Source: Burkholderiaceae bacterium
GTDB lineage: Bacteria; Pseudomonadota; Gammaproteobacteria; Burkholderiales; Burkholderiaceae_D
NCBI GenBank assembly: GCA_014379395.1
Contig: JACMLV010000223.1
Span: 1-20,148 of the forward strand
Length of the DNA: 20,148 nt
Reading direction: 5' to 3'
Part shown: in pieces, positions 7,033 through 14,536 of the stretch
Position numbering within the stretch: position 1 is the first letter of the stretch
Layout: the number at the start of each line of letters is the position of its first letter
Program-made: the position numbers and the translations under genes
Notes under the pieces: generated by a model
What the model was told of the DNA's origin: nothing
Database searches by the model: none
The model's input: only the letters and a program-made list of their open reading frames with translations

Positions 7033-7974
7033 ATGGAAAAGGAAATCTTACTGGCCCAGCCGCGCGGCTTTTGCGCCGGCGTCGACCGGGCGATCGAAAT
7101 CGTCGAGCGCGCGCTGCGCCAGTTCGGCGCGCCGATCTATGTGCGCCATGAGATCGTGCACAACGCCTACGTGGTGGCGGACCTGCGCCAGAAGGGCGCG
7201 ATCTTCATCGAAAACCTCGACGACGTCCCGCCCGGCAACACGCTGGTGTTCTCCGCGCACGGTGTGCCGAAGGCGGTGCGCGCCGAGGCCGAGGCGCGCG
7301 GCCTGGCCGTCTTCGACGCGACCTGCCCCCTGGTGACCAAGGTCCACGTCGAAGTCGACAAGATGCGCCGCGAGGGCCGCGAGATCGTCATGATCGGCCA
7401 CCACGGCCACCCGGAGGTCGAGGGCACGATGGGCCAGGCCGAGCGCGGCATGTATCTGGTCGAAACGGCGGCCGACGTCGCCGCGCTGGAGGTCGGCGAT
7501 CCCAACTTGCTGGCCTATGTGTCGCAAACCACCTTGTCGGTCGACGACACGGCCGACGTGATCGCCGCCCTCAAGCGGCGCTTCCCGAACATCGTCGAGC
7601 CCAAGAAGGGCGACATCTGCTACGCCACCACCAACCGCCAGGAGGCGGTCAAGTTCATGGCGCCGCAAGTGGACGTGGTGATCGTGGTCGGCAGTCCGAA
7701 CAGTTCCAATTCGAACCGTCTGCGCGAAGTGGCCGAAAAAAAGGGCACGCCCGCGCATATGGTCGACAACGCCGGGCAGATCGATCCCGCCTGGCTGGAG
7801 GGTCGGCAGCGGGTCGGCGTGACGGCCGGCGCCTCGGCGCCGGAATTGCTGGTGCAAGCGGTGATCGACCGCATCAAGGAATGCGGCGTGAAAAGCGTGC
7901 GCACCCTCGACGGCGTGCGGGAGTCGGTCACCTTTCCCTTGCCGAAGGGACTGGATGGACAGCCCATCCGGTGA
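7033..7974 (+). CDS. ispH: 4-hydroxy-3-methylbut-2-enyl diphosphate reductase IspH (LytB)
   Basis: Last enzyme of the MEP isoprenoid pathway: it reduces HMBPP to IPP and DMAPP with an oxygen-sensitive iron-sulfur cluster in the cytoplasm. The three cluster cysteines are C14 (GFCAGV), C98 (DATCPLV) and C196 (DICYATTNRQ). Substrate-binding and catalytic residues are present as H43 (VHNAYVV), H76 (SAHGV), H126 and E128 (HPEVEGTMGQ), and the SPNSSNSNRL loop near residue 220-230. At 313 residues it is full length. ATG 7033 follows AAGGACGAGCG. It sits downstream of the FKBP gene and 131 bp before livH. Confidence 0.97.
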   Translation: MEKEILLAQPRGFCAGVDRAIEIVERALRQFGAPIYVRHEIVHNAYVVADLRQKGAIFIENLDDVPPGNTLVFSAHGVPKAVRAEAEARGLAVFDATCPLVTKVHVEVDKMRREGREIVMIGHHGHPEVEGTMGQAERGMYLVETAADVAALEVGDPNLLAYVSQTTLSVDDTADVIAALKRRFPNIVEPKKGDICYATTNRQEAVKFMAPQVDVVIVVGSPNSSNSNRLREVAEKKGTPAHMVDNAGQIDPAWLEGRQRVGVTAGASAPELLVQAVIDRIKECGVKSVRTLDGVRESVTFPLPKGLDGQPIR

Positions 7975-8105
7975 CTTCAGGTCGCCGCCCGCGTCACAAG
8001 CGCGGCGGCGAATCGATGGCGGCACCGGGGGAATTTCCCGTGTGCCGTTTTTATTGCGCCGGCGTTAGGCGACGGCGCGAAAAAATTAAAAAATGGGGAC
8101 TTTTC

Positions 8106-9035
8106 ATGGAAACATTCATTCAGCAAATCATCAACGGGCTGGTGCTCGGCAGCATGTATGCGCTGATCGCGCTCGGCTACACGATGGTGTACGGTGTCTT
8201 AAACCTGATTAACTTCGCCCATGGCGACGTGCTGATGATAGGCGCCATGGCCGGCCTGACCATCCTGCACTTTCTCAACTCGGCCGCGCCCGACTTGCCC
8301 GGCTTCGTCAAGCTGGCCATCGCCATCGCCGGCGCGATCCCGGTCTGCATGCTGGTCAACGTGATCATCGAGCGGGTCGCCTACCGGCGCCTGCGCAACG
8401 CGCCGCGCCTGGCGCCCCTGATCACGGCGATCGGCGTGTCGATCCTGCTGCAAACGCTGGCCATGATGATCTGGGGCCGCAGTCCGCTGCCGTTCCCGCA
8501 ACTGCTCTCGGCCGAGCCGGTGATGCTGGCCGGCGCGATGATTTCGCGCACCCAGCTGCTGCTGCTGGCGCTGGCGGCGGGATCGATGGTGGCCTTGGTG
8601 CTGCTGGTGGAAAAAACCAAGCTCGGACGCGCCATGCGCGCCACCGCCGAGAACCCGCGGGTGGCCGGCCTGATGGGCGTCGATTCGAACAAGGTGATCG
8701 TCGCCACCTTCGCCATCGGCGCCGCGCTGGCCGCGGTGGCCGGCGTGATGTGGGGCGCGACCTACGCGTCGATCCAGTTCGCGATGGGTTTTACGCCCGG
8801 CTTGAAGGCGTTTTCGGCGGCGGTGCTGGGCGGCATCGGCAATATCTACGGCGCCATGCTCGGCGGCATCGTGCTGGGCATCATCGAAAGCCTCGGCGCC
8901 GGCTACATCGGCGATCTGACCGGCGGCTTCCTCGGCAGCCATTACCAGGATATTTTCGCCTTCGTGGTCTTGATCGTCGTGCTGACGATCCGGCCGTCCG
9001 GCCTCATGGGCGAACGCGTGGCCGACCGCGCCTAA
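8106..9035 (+). CDS. livH: Branched-chain amino acid ABC transporter permease LivH
   Basis: 309-residue inner-membrane permease of the HAAT family, one of two permeases of the leucine/isoleucine/valine importer. It opens with METFIQQIINGLVLGSMYALIALGYTMVYG, the usual LivH beginning, and contains NFAHGDVLMIGAM and the conserved cytoplasmic loop LGRAMRATAENPRVAGLMGVD that contacts the ATPases. The start at 8106 follows GGGGAC; the frame extends upstream but that part is not family-like. First gene of the operon livHMGF; livM begins 13 bp after its stop. The 131 bp upstream hold no gene and I see no clear promoter hexamers, only an A/T-rich patch near 8080-8095. Confidence 0.93.
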   Translation: METFIQQIINGLVLGSMYALIALGYTMVYGVLNLINFAHGDVLMIGAMAGLTILHFLNSAAPDLPGFVKLAIAIAGAIPVCMLVNVIIERVAYRRLRNAPRLAPLITAIGVSILLQTLAMMIWGRSPLPFPQLLSAEPVMLAGAMISRTQLLLLALAAGSMVALVLLVEKTKLGRAMRATAENPRVAGLMGVDSNKVIVATFAIGAALAAVAGVMWGATYASIQFAMGFTPGLKAFSAAVLGGIGNIYGAMLGGIVLGIIESLGAGYIGDLTGGFLGSHYQDIFAFVVLIVVLTIRPSGLMGERVADRA

Positions 9036-9048
9036 TCAGGAGAACAAC

Positions 9049-10266
9049 ATGGCATTTTTTGAATTCGACGTCCAGCGCGCGCCGCGCAAGGCTTACAGCG
9101 GCATGGCCCTGATCCTGGCCGCGCTGATCATCTTCCCGTTCGTCGCCGCCCAGTTCGGCAACTCGTGGGTGCGCATCATCGACATCGCGCTGCTCTACAT
9201 CATGCTCGCGCTCGGCCTGAACATCGTGGTCGGCTTCGCCGGCCTGCTCGACCTGGGCTACATCGCGTTCTACGCGGTCGGCGCCTACATGACCGCCTTG
9301 CTGGCCTCGCCGCAGTTCGCCACGCTGCTCGAATCGCTCATTAACGGCTATCCGGCCCTGGGGCAGTTCATGGTCGATGTGCTGGGGCCGGAAATCCGCG
9401 AGAACGGCATCCACCTGTCGGTCTGGCTGATCGTGCCGCTGGCGGCCGCGCTGGCGGCCGTGTTCGGCGCCCTGCTCGGCGCGCCGACCCTCAAGCTGCG
9501 CGGCGACTACCTGGCCATCGTCACGCTCGGCTTCGGCGAGATCATCCGCATCTTCATGAACAATCTGAACGAGCCGATCAACTTCACCAACGGCCCGCAG
9601 GGGATCAACCTGATCGATCCGATCCGCGTGTTCGGCGTCTCGCTGGCCGGCGAGGCCGGCTCGCGCGCGACGGTGGTGGTGGGCGGCTTTTCGATGCCGT
9701 CGGTGAACGCCTACTATTTCCTGTTCCTGCTGCTGTGCATCGCCATCGTGTTCGTCACGACCCGCCTGCAGCACTCGCGCCTCGGACGCGCCTGGGTGGC
9801 GATCCGCGAGGACGAGATCGCCGCCAAGGCGATGGGCATCAACACCCGCAACCTGAAGCTGCTGGCGTTCTCGATGGGGGCCTCGTTCGGCGGCGTCGCC
9901 GGCGCGCTGTTCGCCTCGTTCCAGGGCTTCGTCTCGCCGGAATCGTTCTCGCTGACCGAGTCGATCGCGGTGCTGGCGATGGTGGTCTTGGGCGGCATCG
10001 GCCACATTCCCGGCGTCATCCTCGGCGGCGTGATCCTGGCGGCCCTGCCCGAGGTGCTGCGCCACACGGTCGAGCCGGCGCAGAACGCGCTGTTCGGCCA
10101 CGTCGTGATCGAAGCCGAAGTGCTGCGCCAGTTGCTGTACGGCCTGGCGATGGTGGTGATCATGCTGTACCGCCCGTCCGGCCTGTGGCCGGCGCCCAAG
10201 ACCGAGGACCGTCCCGAATTCGACGCCGACAAGCCGTCCCCGCCGACCGGCGTGATGGCCGCATAG
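9049..10266 (+). CDS. livM: Branched-chain amino acid ABC transporter permease LivM
   Basis: 405-residue second permease of the branched-chain amino acid importer. Markers are ALGLNIVVGFAGLLDLGYIAFYAVGAY (membrane core), TLKLRGDYLAIVTLGFGEIIRI and the loop SRLGRAWVAIREDEIAAKAMGIN that couples to the ATPases. It is somewhat longer than the shortest LivM proteins, partly through the periplasmic/loop segment at about residues 90-130 and the charged C-terminal tail (PKTEDRPEFDADKPSPPTG). A clear ribosome binding site (CAGGAGAACAAC) precedes ATG 9049. livG follows after 9 bp. Confidence 0.94.
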   Translation: MAFFEFDVQRAPRKAYSGMALILAALIIFPFVAAQFGNSWVRIIDIALLYIMLALGLNIVVGFAGLLDLGYIAFYAVGAYMTALLASPQFATLLESLINGYPALGQFMVDVLGPEIRENGIHLSVWLIVPLAAALAAVFGALLGAPTLKLRGDYLAIVTLGFGEIIRIFMNNLNEPINFTNGPQGINLIDPIRVFGVSLAGEAGSRATVVVGGFSMPSVNAYYFLFLLLCIAIVFVTTRLQHSRLGRAWVAIREDEIAAKAMGINTRNLKLLAFSMGASFGGVAGALFASFQGFVSPESFSLTESIAVLAMVVLGGIGHIPGVILGGVILAALPEVLRHTVEPAQNALFGHVVIEAEVLRQLLYGLAMVVIMLYRPSGLWPAPKTEDRPEFDADKPSPPTGVMAA

Positions 10267-10275
10267 GAAACAATC

Positions 10276-11049
10276 ATGAGCCAACCCATCATTCTCGACA
10301 TCGCCGGCGTGAACAAGCGCTTCGGCGGCCTGCAGGCGCTGACCAACGTCGGCATCACGATCAAGAAAGGCCAGATCTACGGCCTGATCGGCCCCAACGG
10401 CGCCGGCAAGACCACGTTTTTCAACGTCATCACCGGCTTGTACCAGCCCGACAGCGGCACCTTCGAGCTGGCCGGCAAGCCGTATTCGCCGTCCGCGCCG
10501 CACGAGGTGGCCAAGGCCGGCATCGCCCGCACCTTCCAGAACATCCGCCTGTTCGGCGAGATGACCGCGCTCGAGAACGTGATGGTCGGGCGCCACGTGC
10601 GCTCGCACCAGGGCGTGTTCGGCGCCGTGTTCCGCCACAAGGCGGCGCGCGAGGAGGAGGCGTCGATCCGCAAGCGCGCGCTCGAATTGCTCGACTTCGT
10701 CGGCATCGCCGCGTTCGCCAACCGCTGCTCGCGCTTCCTGTCCTACGGCGACCAGCGCCGCCTGGAGATCGCGCGCGCGCTGGCCACCGACCCGCTGCTG
10801 CTCGCGCTCGACGAGCCGGCCGCCGGCATGAACGCGACCGAGAAGCTGGCGCTGCGCGAGCTGCTCGTCAAGATCAAGGGAGAGGGCAAGACCGTGGTCT
10901 TGATCGAGCACGACGTGAAATTGATGATGGGCTTGTGCGACCAGTTGACGGTGCTCGACTACGGCAAGCCGATCGCCCAGGGCGCCCCGGCGCAGATTCA
11001 AAGCAACCAGGCGGTGATTGACGCCTATCTCGGAGGGGCGCATTCATGA
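10276..11049 (+). CDS. livG: Branched-chain amino acid ABC transporter ATP-binding protein LivG
   Basis: 257-residue ATPase. Walker A is GPNGAGKT at residues 39-46, followed by the Q-loop ARTFQNIRLFGEMTALENVMVG, the signature LSYGDQRRLEIARAL (the Y in place of the usual SG pair is typical of LivG), Walker B LLLALDEPAAGMN and the H-loop VLIEHDVKLMM. It energises LivH/LivM transport on the cytoplasmic side as a pair with LivF. Its stop overlaps the livF start in ATGA, so the two ATPase subunits are probably translationally coupled. Confidence 0.96.
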   Translation: MSQPIILDIAGVNKRFGGLQALTNVGITIKKGQIYGLIGPNGAGKTTFFNVITGLYQPDSGTFELAGKPYSPSAPHEVAKAGIARTFQNIRLFGEMTALENVMVGRHVRSHQGVFGAVFRHKAAREEEASIRKRALELLDFVGIAAFANRCSRFLSYGDQRRLEIARALATDPLLLALDEPAAGMNATEKLALRELLVKIKGEGKTVVLIEHDVKLMMGLCDQLTVLDYGKPIAQGAPAQIQSNQAVIDAYLGGAHS

Positions 11050-11762
11050 GCGTGTTGAAAGTGGCAGGACTGAAGGTCGCCTACGGCGGCATCAAGGCGG
11101 TCAAGGGGGTCGATCTGGAAGTCGGGCAGGGCGAGCTGATCGCGCTGATCGGCGCCAACGGCGCGGGCAAGACCACCACGCTCAAGGCGATCACCGGCAC
11201 GCTGCCCGATTGCAGCGTGGAGGGCACGATCACCTATCTGGGCGAATCGCTCAAGGGGCAGCAATCGTTCCATCTGGTCGAGAAGAAGCTGGCCATGGTG
11301 CCCGAGGGGCGCGGCGTGTTCACTCGCATGTCGATCCACGAGAACTTGCTGATGGGCGCCTACACGCGCAACGACCAGGCCGGCATCGAGGCCGACGTCG
11401 AGCGCTGGTTCGGCCTGTTCCCGCGCCTGAAGGAGCGCGCCAAGCAAATGGCGGGCACCTTGTCGGGCGGCGAACAGCAGATGCTGGCGATGGCGCGCGC
11501 CCTGATGAGCCAGCCCAAGCTGCTGCTGCTCGACGAGCCGTCGATGGGCCTGTCGCCGATCATGGTGGAAAAGATCTTCGAGGTGATCCGCGCGGTGTCC
11601 GCCGAGGGCATCACGATCTTGCTCGTCGAGCAAAACGCCCATCTGGCGCTGCAGGCGGCGCACCGCGCCTATGTGATGGATTCCGGGCAGATCATCATGG
11701 ACGGGCCGGCTTCGGCCATGCTCGACGATCCGCGCGTGCAGGCCGCCTACCTGGGCCAGTGA
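11046..11762 (+). CDS. livF: Branched-chain amino acid ABC transporter ATP-binding protein LivF
   Basis: 238-residue partner ATPase. Walker A GANGAGKT is at residues 36-43, signature LSGGEQQMLAMARAL, Walker B LLLLDEPSMGLSP, and the H-loop region reads LLVEQNAHLAL, with Gln-Asn in the position where LivF proteins usually differ from LivG. It starts inside the livG stop codon with GGAGGGG a few bases upstream. It is the last gene of the operon. No plus-strand terminator with a T-tract follows; the hairpin at 11832-11854 faces the phasin gene but could slow transcription from this side as well. Confidence 0.96.
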   Translation: MSVLKVAGLKVAYGGIKAVKGVDLEVGQGELIALIGANGAGKTTTLKAITGTLPDCSVEGTITYLGESLKGQQSFHLVEKKLAMVPEGRGVFTRMSIHENLLMGAYTRNDQAGIEADVERWFGLFPRLKERAKQMAGTLSGGEQQMLAMARALMSQPKLLLLDEPSMGLSPIMVEKIFEVIRAVSAEGITILLVEQNAHLALQAAHRAYVMDSGQIIMDGPASAMLDDPRVQAAYLGQ

Positions 11763-11825
11763 CAAGGTAGTCACCGCAGCGGCAGGAAGGCGCAACCGGC
11801 GCGGCCGGGCGCCGATGCTTCAGGC

Positions 11826-11854
11826 AAAAAAATGCCCCGGCTGGACCGGGGCAT
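11826..11854 (-). terminator. Rho-independent terminator of the phasin gene
   Basis: Perfect 9-bp stem ATGCCCCGG (11832-11840) / CCGGGGCAT (11846-11854) with loop CTGGA. On the minus strand it is followed by a run of seven T (A-run 11826-11832 on the plus strand). It lies about 70 bp past the phasin stop. A second, smaller hairpin CGAACCG-TTGC-CGGTTCG at 11893-11910 lies between stop and terminator. Confidence 0.85.
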
Positions 11855-11920
11855 GAATGGCGCGCGCAGGGCGCGCCGAGGAGGCGGGGGAGCGAACCGT
11901 TGCCGGTTCGGTCATCCAAA

Positions 11921-12481
11921 TTACTTCTTGCGTGGCACGACTTTTTCAGCGGCTTGGGTGAACTGGCTCACGGCCGATTGCAGGTTCGTTTCGATCGCTT
12001 CGACCGCTTGCTTGGAGGTCTTGGTGAACTGCTCGTAACCGGCGCTGGCGTTGCCGATGGCCGACTTCAGCATGGCGACGGCGTTTTCCGAACCGGCCGG
12101 GGCGTTCTTGCTGACTTCTTCGACCAGCGAGATGACCTTGCGGTTGGTTTCAGCGATCTGGCCTTCGGCGGCCTTGCTCAATTCGGCTTGGGTGCCGGAA
12201 GCGATCGCTGCCAGGTGACGGCCGTAGGCGATGGCTTTTTCAGCGGCTGGCTGGGCTTGGGCGGCGGTCAGCGAGAAGAATTCTTGTGGGTCTTTTGCCG
12301 ACAGCAGTTGCTTGGTGGCGGCCGACGAATCTTCTAGGGTCGACTTGGCGGCGGTCAGGTTCAGATCGACGATCTTTTCGATGCCTTCGAAGGCCTTGTT
12401 CGTCAGCGACGAGAACATGGCGAATTGGGCTTCCAGGTTCGATTTGGTGGCGGTCGAGAATTGCTCAGGGATTGCAAACAT
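11921..12481 (-). CDS. phaP: Phasin family protein (PHA granule-associated)
   Basis: 186-residue, helix-rich, low-complexity protein beginning MFAIPEQFSTATKSNLEAQFAMFSSLTNKAFEG, the typical start of betaproteobacterial phasins, with the conserved KDPQEFFSLTAAQAQPAAEKAIAYGRHL stretch. There are no catalytic motifs; its role is structural, coating polyhydroxyalkanoate granules in the cytoplasm. It ends in a basic PRKK tail. Start choice: GGAGAA lies just before ATG 12481, whereas an upstream TTG at 12493 overlaps that ribosome binding site. It is a single-gene unit with its own promoter and terminator; codons are strongly biased, as expected for an abundant protein. Which of several possible phasin paralogues it is cannot be told. 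Confidence 0.9.
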   Translation of the reverse strand: MFAIPEQFSTATKSNLEAQFAMFSSLTNKAFEGIEKIVDLNLTAAKSTLEDSSAATKQLLSAKDPQEFFSLTAAQAQPAAEKAIAYGRHLAAIASGTQAELSKAAEGQIAETNRKVISLVEEVSKNAPAGSENAVAMLKSAIGNASAGYEQFTKTSKQAVEAIETNLQSAVSQFTQAAEKVVPRKK

Positions 12482-12572
12482 GGTGTTCTCCAAAAATAGT
12501 GTTTGTTGATGAGTGCTGCGTTAATTACAGTCGTTTTATGAGGCGGGTGAGGCTTGAATCTAAGGCTGGACA

Positions 12573-12595
12573 AGAATTTGTGCAACGCAACAAAG
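12573..12595. promoter_or_regulatory. Putative operator copy A at the phasin transcription start
   Basis: Minus-strand reading contains TTGTTGCGTTGCACAA, matching copy B upstream of the -35 almost exactly. It covers the predicted transcription start, a position where a bound protein would repress. A PhaR-type PHA-responsive repressor is the obvious candidate because phasin genes in related bacteria are PhaR targets; this is inference. Confidence 0.5.
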
Positions 12596-12598
12596 CCT

Positions 12599-12626
12599 AT
12601 TCTAAATACTTGCAGGATTAAGTCAA
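12599..12626 (-). promoter_or_regulatory. Sigma-70 promoter of the phasin gene
   Basis: On the minus strand TTGACT (plus 12621-12626) and TAGAAT (plus 12599-12604) are separated by 16 bp. Each has one or two mismatches to consensus. The transcript start would fall near 12592, giving a leader of about 110 bases before the ATG. The leader contains a poly-T/poly-A patch but no recognised riboswitch. Confidence 0.7.
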
Positions 12627-12627
12627 G

Positions 12628-12652
12628 AGAATTTTTGTGCATTGCAACAAAA
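12628..12652. promoter_or_regulatory. Putative operator copy B upstream of the phasin -35
   Basis: Minus-strand reading contains TTGTTGCATTGCACAA, differing from copy A at one base of the core. It begins two bases beyond the -35 hexamer and merges with a small palindrome CAACA-AAA-TGTTG at 12645-12657. Copies A and B are about 56 bp apart, roughly five helical turns. Confidence 0.5.
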
Positions 12653-12759
12653 TGTTGTCTTACTTCAAGCCGAGCGTCTGGCCGGGATGTTGCCGATGCG
12701 CATGCTAGACTTTGCCACGATCAATAATCGATGCGCCCGGCGCCGAATTCGAACCAATC

Positions 12760-13650
12760 ATGCCTATCACCAGCGCCAGCGCGCGCGCCGCCTTGCCGGG
12801 GCTGCTGCCCCCGTTCTTTGTCTTACTGTGGAGCACGGGATTCATCGTCGCCAAGTTCGGCCTGCCGTACGCGCCGCCGCTGACCTTCCTGTGCCTGCGC
12901 TTTCTCGGCGTGCTGCTGATCCTCGGCCCGGCGGTGCTGTTGCTGAGGGCGCCGTGGCCGAACGGCAAGGTCGGCCATATCGCGCTGGCCGGGCTGTTGC
13001 TCCAGGCCGGCTACCTGAGCGGGGTCTGGGTCGCGATCAAGCTGGGCATGCCGGCCGGCCTGTCGGCCCTGATCGTCGGCATGCAGCCGATCCTGACCGC
13101 CTTCGCCGCGCCGCTGATCGGCGAATCGGTGCGGCCGCGCCAGTGGCTGGGGCTGGTCTTCGGCCTGGCCGGCGTGGCGCTGGTGGTCTACGCTAAAATC
13201 AATCTGGTCGGCTTGTCGCCGGCCAGCATCGGCTTGTGCCTGTTCGCCCTGCTGTCGATCACGGCCGGCACCCTGTATCAAAAGCACTATTGCCCGCGCT
13301 TCGACTTGCGCAGCGGCACCGTGATTCAATTTGCCGCCTCGCTCGCGCTGGTGTTGCCGCTGGCGGTGCTGCTGGAGGATCTGGACTTTTATTTTTCAAC
13401 CGTGCAATGGACGCCGTCCTTTGTCGGCGCCCTGGCGTGGTCGGTGCTGGTGCTGTCGATCGGCGCCATCTCGCTGCTGTTCGCGCTGATCCGGCGCAGC
13501 GACGCGACCCAGGTCACCAGCCTGTTGTATCTGACGCCGCCGACGACCGCCGCGATGGCCTGGCTGATGTTCGGCGAGGCCTTCAACCTGGCCGGCGTGC
13601 TGGGCATGCTGCTGGCGGTGCTTGGCGTCGTTTTCGTGATCAGGAAGTAA
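12760..13650 (+). CDS. DMT/EamA-family transporter
   Basis: 296-residue inner-membrane protein with about ten hydrophobic segments and two EamA repeats (first repeat from PPFFVLLWSTGFIVAKFGLPYAPPLTFLCLRF, second from about residue 150, SLLYLTPPTTAAMAWLMFGE near its end). Drug/metabolite transporter superfamily; substrate unknown. ATG 12760 is preferred; a TTG at 12712 would add 16 residues that do not resemble the family, and neither has a good ribosome binding site. High GC, like the surrounding core, in contrast to the EamA gene of the insert. A nitroreductase gene follows 43 bp downstream on the same strand and may be co-transcribed. Confidence 0.88.
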   Translation: MPITSASARAALPGLLPPFFVLLWSTGFIVAKFGLPYAPPLTFLCLRFLGVLLILGPAVLLLRAPWPNGKVGHIALAGLLLQAGYLSGVWVAIKLGMPAGLSALIVGMQPILTAFAAPLIGESVRPRQWLGLVFGLAGVALVVYAKINLVGLSPASIGLCLFALLSITAGTLYQKHYCPRFDLRSGTVIQFAASLALVLPLAVLLEDLDFYFSTVQWTPSFVGALAWSVLVLSIGAISLLFALIRRSDATQVTSLLYLTPPTTAAMAWLMFGEAFNLAGVLGMLLAVLGVVFVIRK

Positions 13651-13693
13651 GGTCGAAATAACAGCAGTAACGTCGAAATCGAATCGAGAATAT

Positions 13694-14389
13694 ATGATTA
13701 CCAACCCCCAGCAACAGACGGTCGACGCCGCCATCACCTCGCGCCGCTCGATCCGCGCCTTCCTGCCGACGCCGGTGGCGCGCGAAGACATCGAAGCCAT
13801 TCTCGAAGTGGCCGCGCGCGCGCCCTCGGGCACCAACACCCAGCCGTGGAAGGTGTATGTGCTGACCGGCCCGGTCAAGCGCGAACTGGCGGCGCGCATC
13901 CTGGCCGCGCACAACGACCCTGAGCAGGCCGCCCAGCACACGGAGGAGTACGCCTACTATCCGCGCCAGTGGGTCTCGCCGTTCATCGACCGCCGCCGCA
14001 AGGTCGGCTGGGATTTGTATGCGCTGCTCGGCCTGACGCGCGAGAACAAGGCCGGCATGGCCGCCCAGCACGGACGCAACTACGAATTTTTCGGCGCGCC
14101 GGTCGGCTTCATTTTCACCATCGACCGGGTGCTGGAGCAGGGCTCCTGGCTCGACTATGGAATGTTCCTGCAAAACATCATGGTGGCGGCCCGCGGCCGC
14201 GGCCTCGACACCTGCCCGCAGGCGGCCTTCACCCAATATCACCGCATCGTCACGGACGTGTTGCAACTGCCGCCGAACGAAACCGTCGTGTGCGGCATGG
14301 CGCTCGGCTTCGCCGATCACGGCAAGATCGAAAACAGCCTCGTCACCGAGCGCGAGCCCTTGCCCGGCTTCGTCAAATTCGTCGATTGA
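13694..14389 (+). CDS. Nitroreductase family protein (FMN-dependent)
   Basis: 231-residue member of the NfsB/NfnB-like nitroreductase superfamily, FMN-binding homodimers that reduce nitroaromatics, quinones or other acceptors with NAD(P)H. The N-terminal SRRSIRAF (FMN phosphate contact) and the APSGTNTQPWKVYVL motif are both diagnostic, and DYGMFLQNIMVAARGRGLDTCPQAAF forms the second FMN-binding region. The length is normal. The physiological substrate cannot be inferred. Just upstream are two GTCGAAAT octamers (13652-13659 and 13672-13679), 20 bp apart, which could be a regulatory site. The gene is probably in one unit with the DMT transporter. Confidence 0.9.
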   Translation: MITNPQQQTVDAAITSRRSIRAFLPTPVAREDIEAILEVAARAPSGTNTQPWKVYVLTGPVKRELAARILAAHNDPEQAAQHTEEYAYYPRQWVSPFIDRRRKVGWDLYALLGLTRENKAGMAAQHGRNYEFFGAPVGFIFTIDRVLEQGSWLDYGMFLQNIMVAARGRGLDTCPQAAFTQYHRIVTDVLQLPPNETVVCGMALGFADHGKIENSLVTEREPLPGFVKFVD

Positions 14390-14404
14390 TGCGCGACACG
14401 GCCC

Positions 14405-14457
14405 GGCCCGGCGACGATTCGGCGCGTCTTGCGCGCGCTTAATCTAGCGGGCCTTTT
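14405..14457 (+). terminator. Possible terminator after the nitroreductase gene
   Basis: GGCCCG (14405-14410) can pair with CGGGCC (14448-14453), which is followed by TTTTCTCTT. The intervening 37 bases contain their own GC hairpin around GCGCG-TCTTG-CGCGC. The long loop makes this uncertain. Confidence 0.3.
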
Positions 14458-14473
14458 CTCTTCTATTCCCCGC

Positions 14474-14501
14474 TTGCGCTTACTCTGCATTTTGTTACAC
14501 T
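14474..14501 (+). promoter_or_regulatory. Sigma-70 promoter of the D,D-peptidase gene
   Basis: TTGCGC (14474-14479) and TACACT (14496-14501) with a 16-bp spacer. The predicted start lies near 14508, about 29 bases before the ATG. GAGGA at 14526-14530 is the ribosome binding site. Confidence 0.55.
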
Positions 14502-14536
14502 GGTTTCAGTAGCTTGTGTTTGCTTGAGGAAAAAGA

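Noticed and set aside
9004..11043. Very long open frame (679 codons) on the minus strand across livM and livG
   Set aside because: Antisense shadow of GC-rich genes with strong third-position bias; the translation is low-complexity His/Arg/Gln-rich, and the plus-strand genes are unmistakable.
4634..13650. The two DMT transporters as a recent duplication
   Set aside because: Their sequences share only the general EamA pattern, with different lengths and different codon use.
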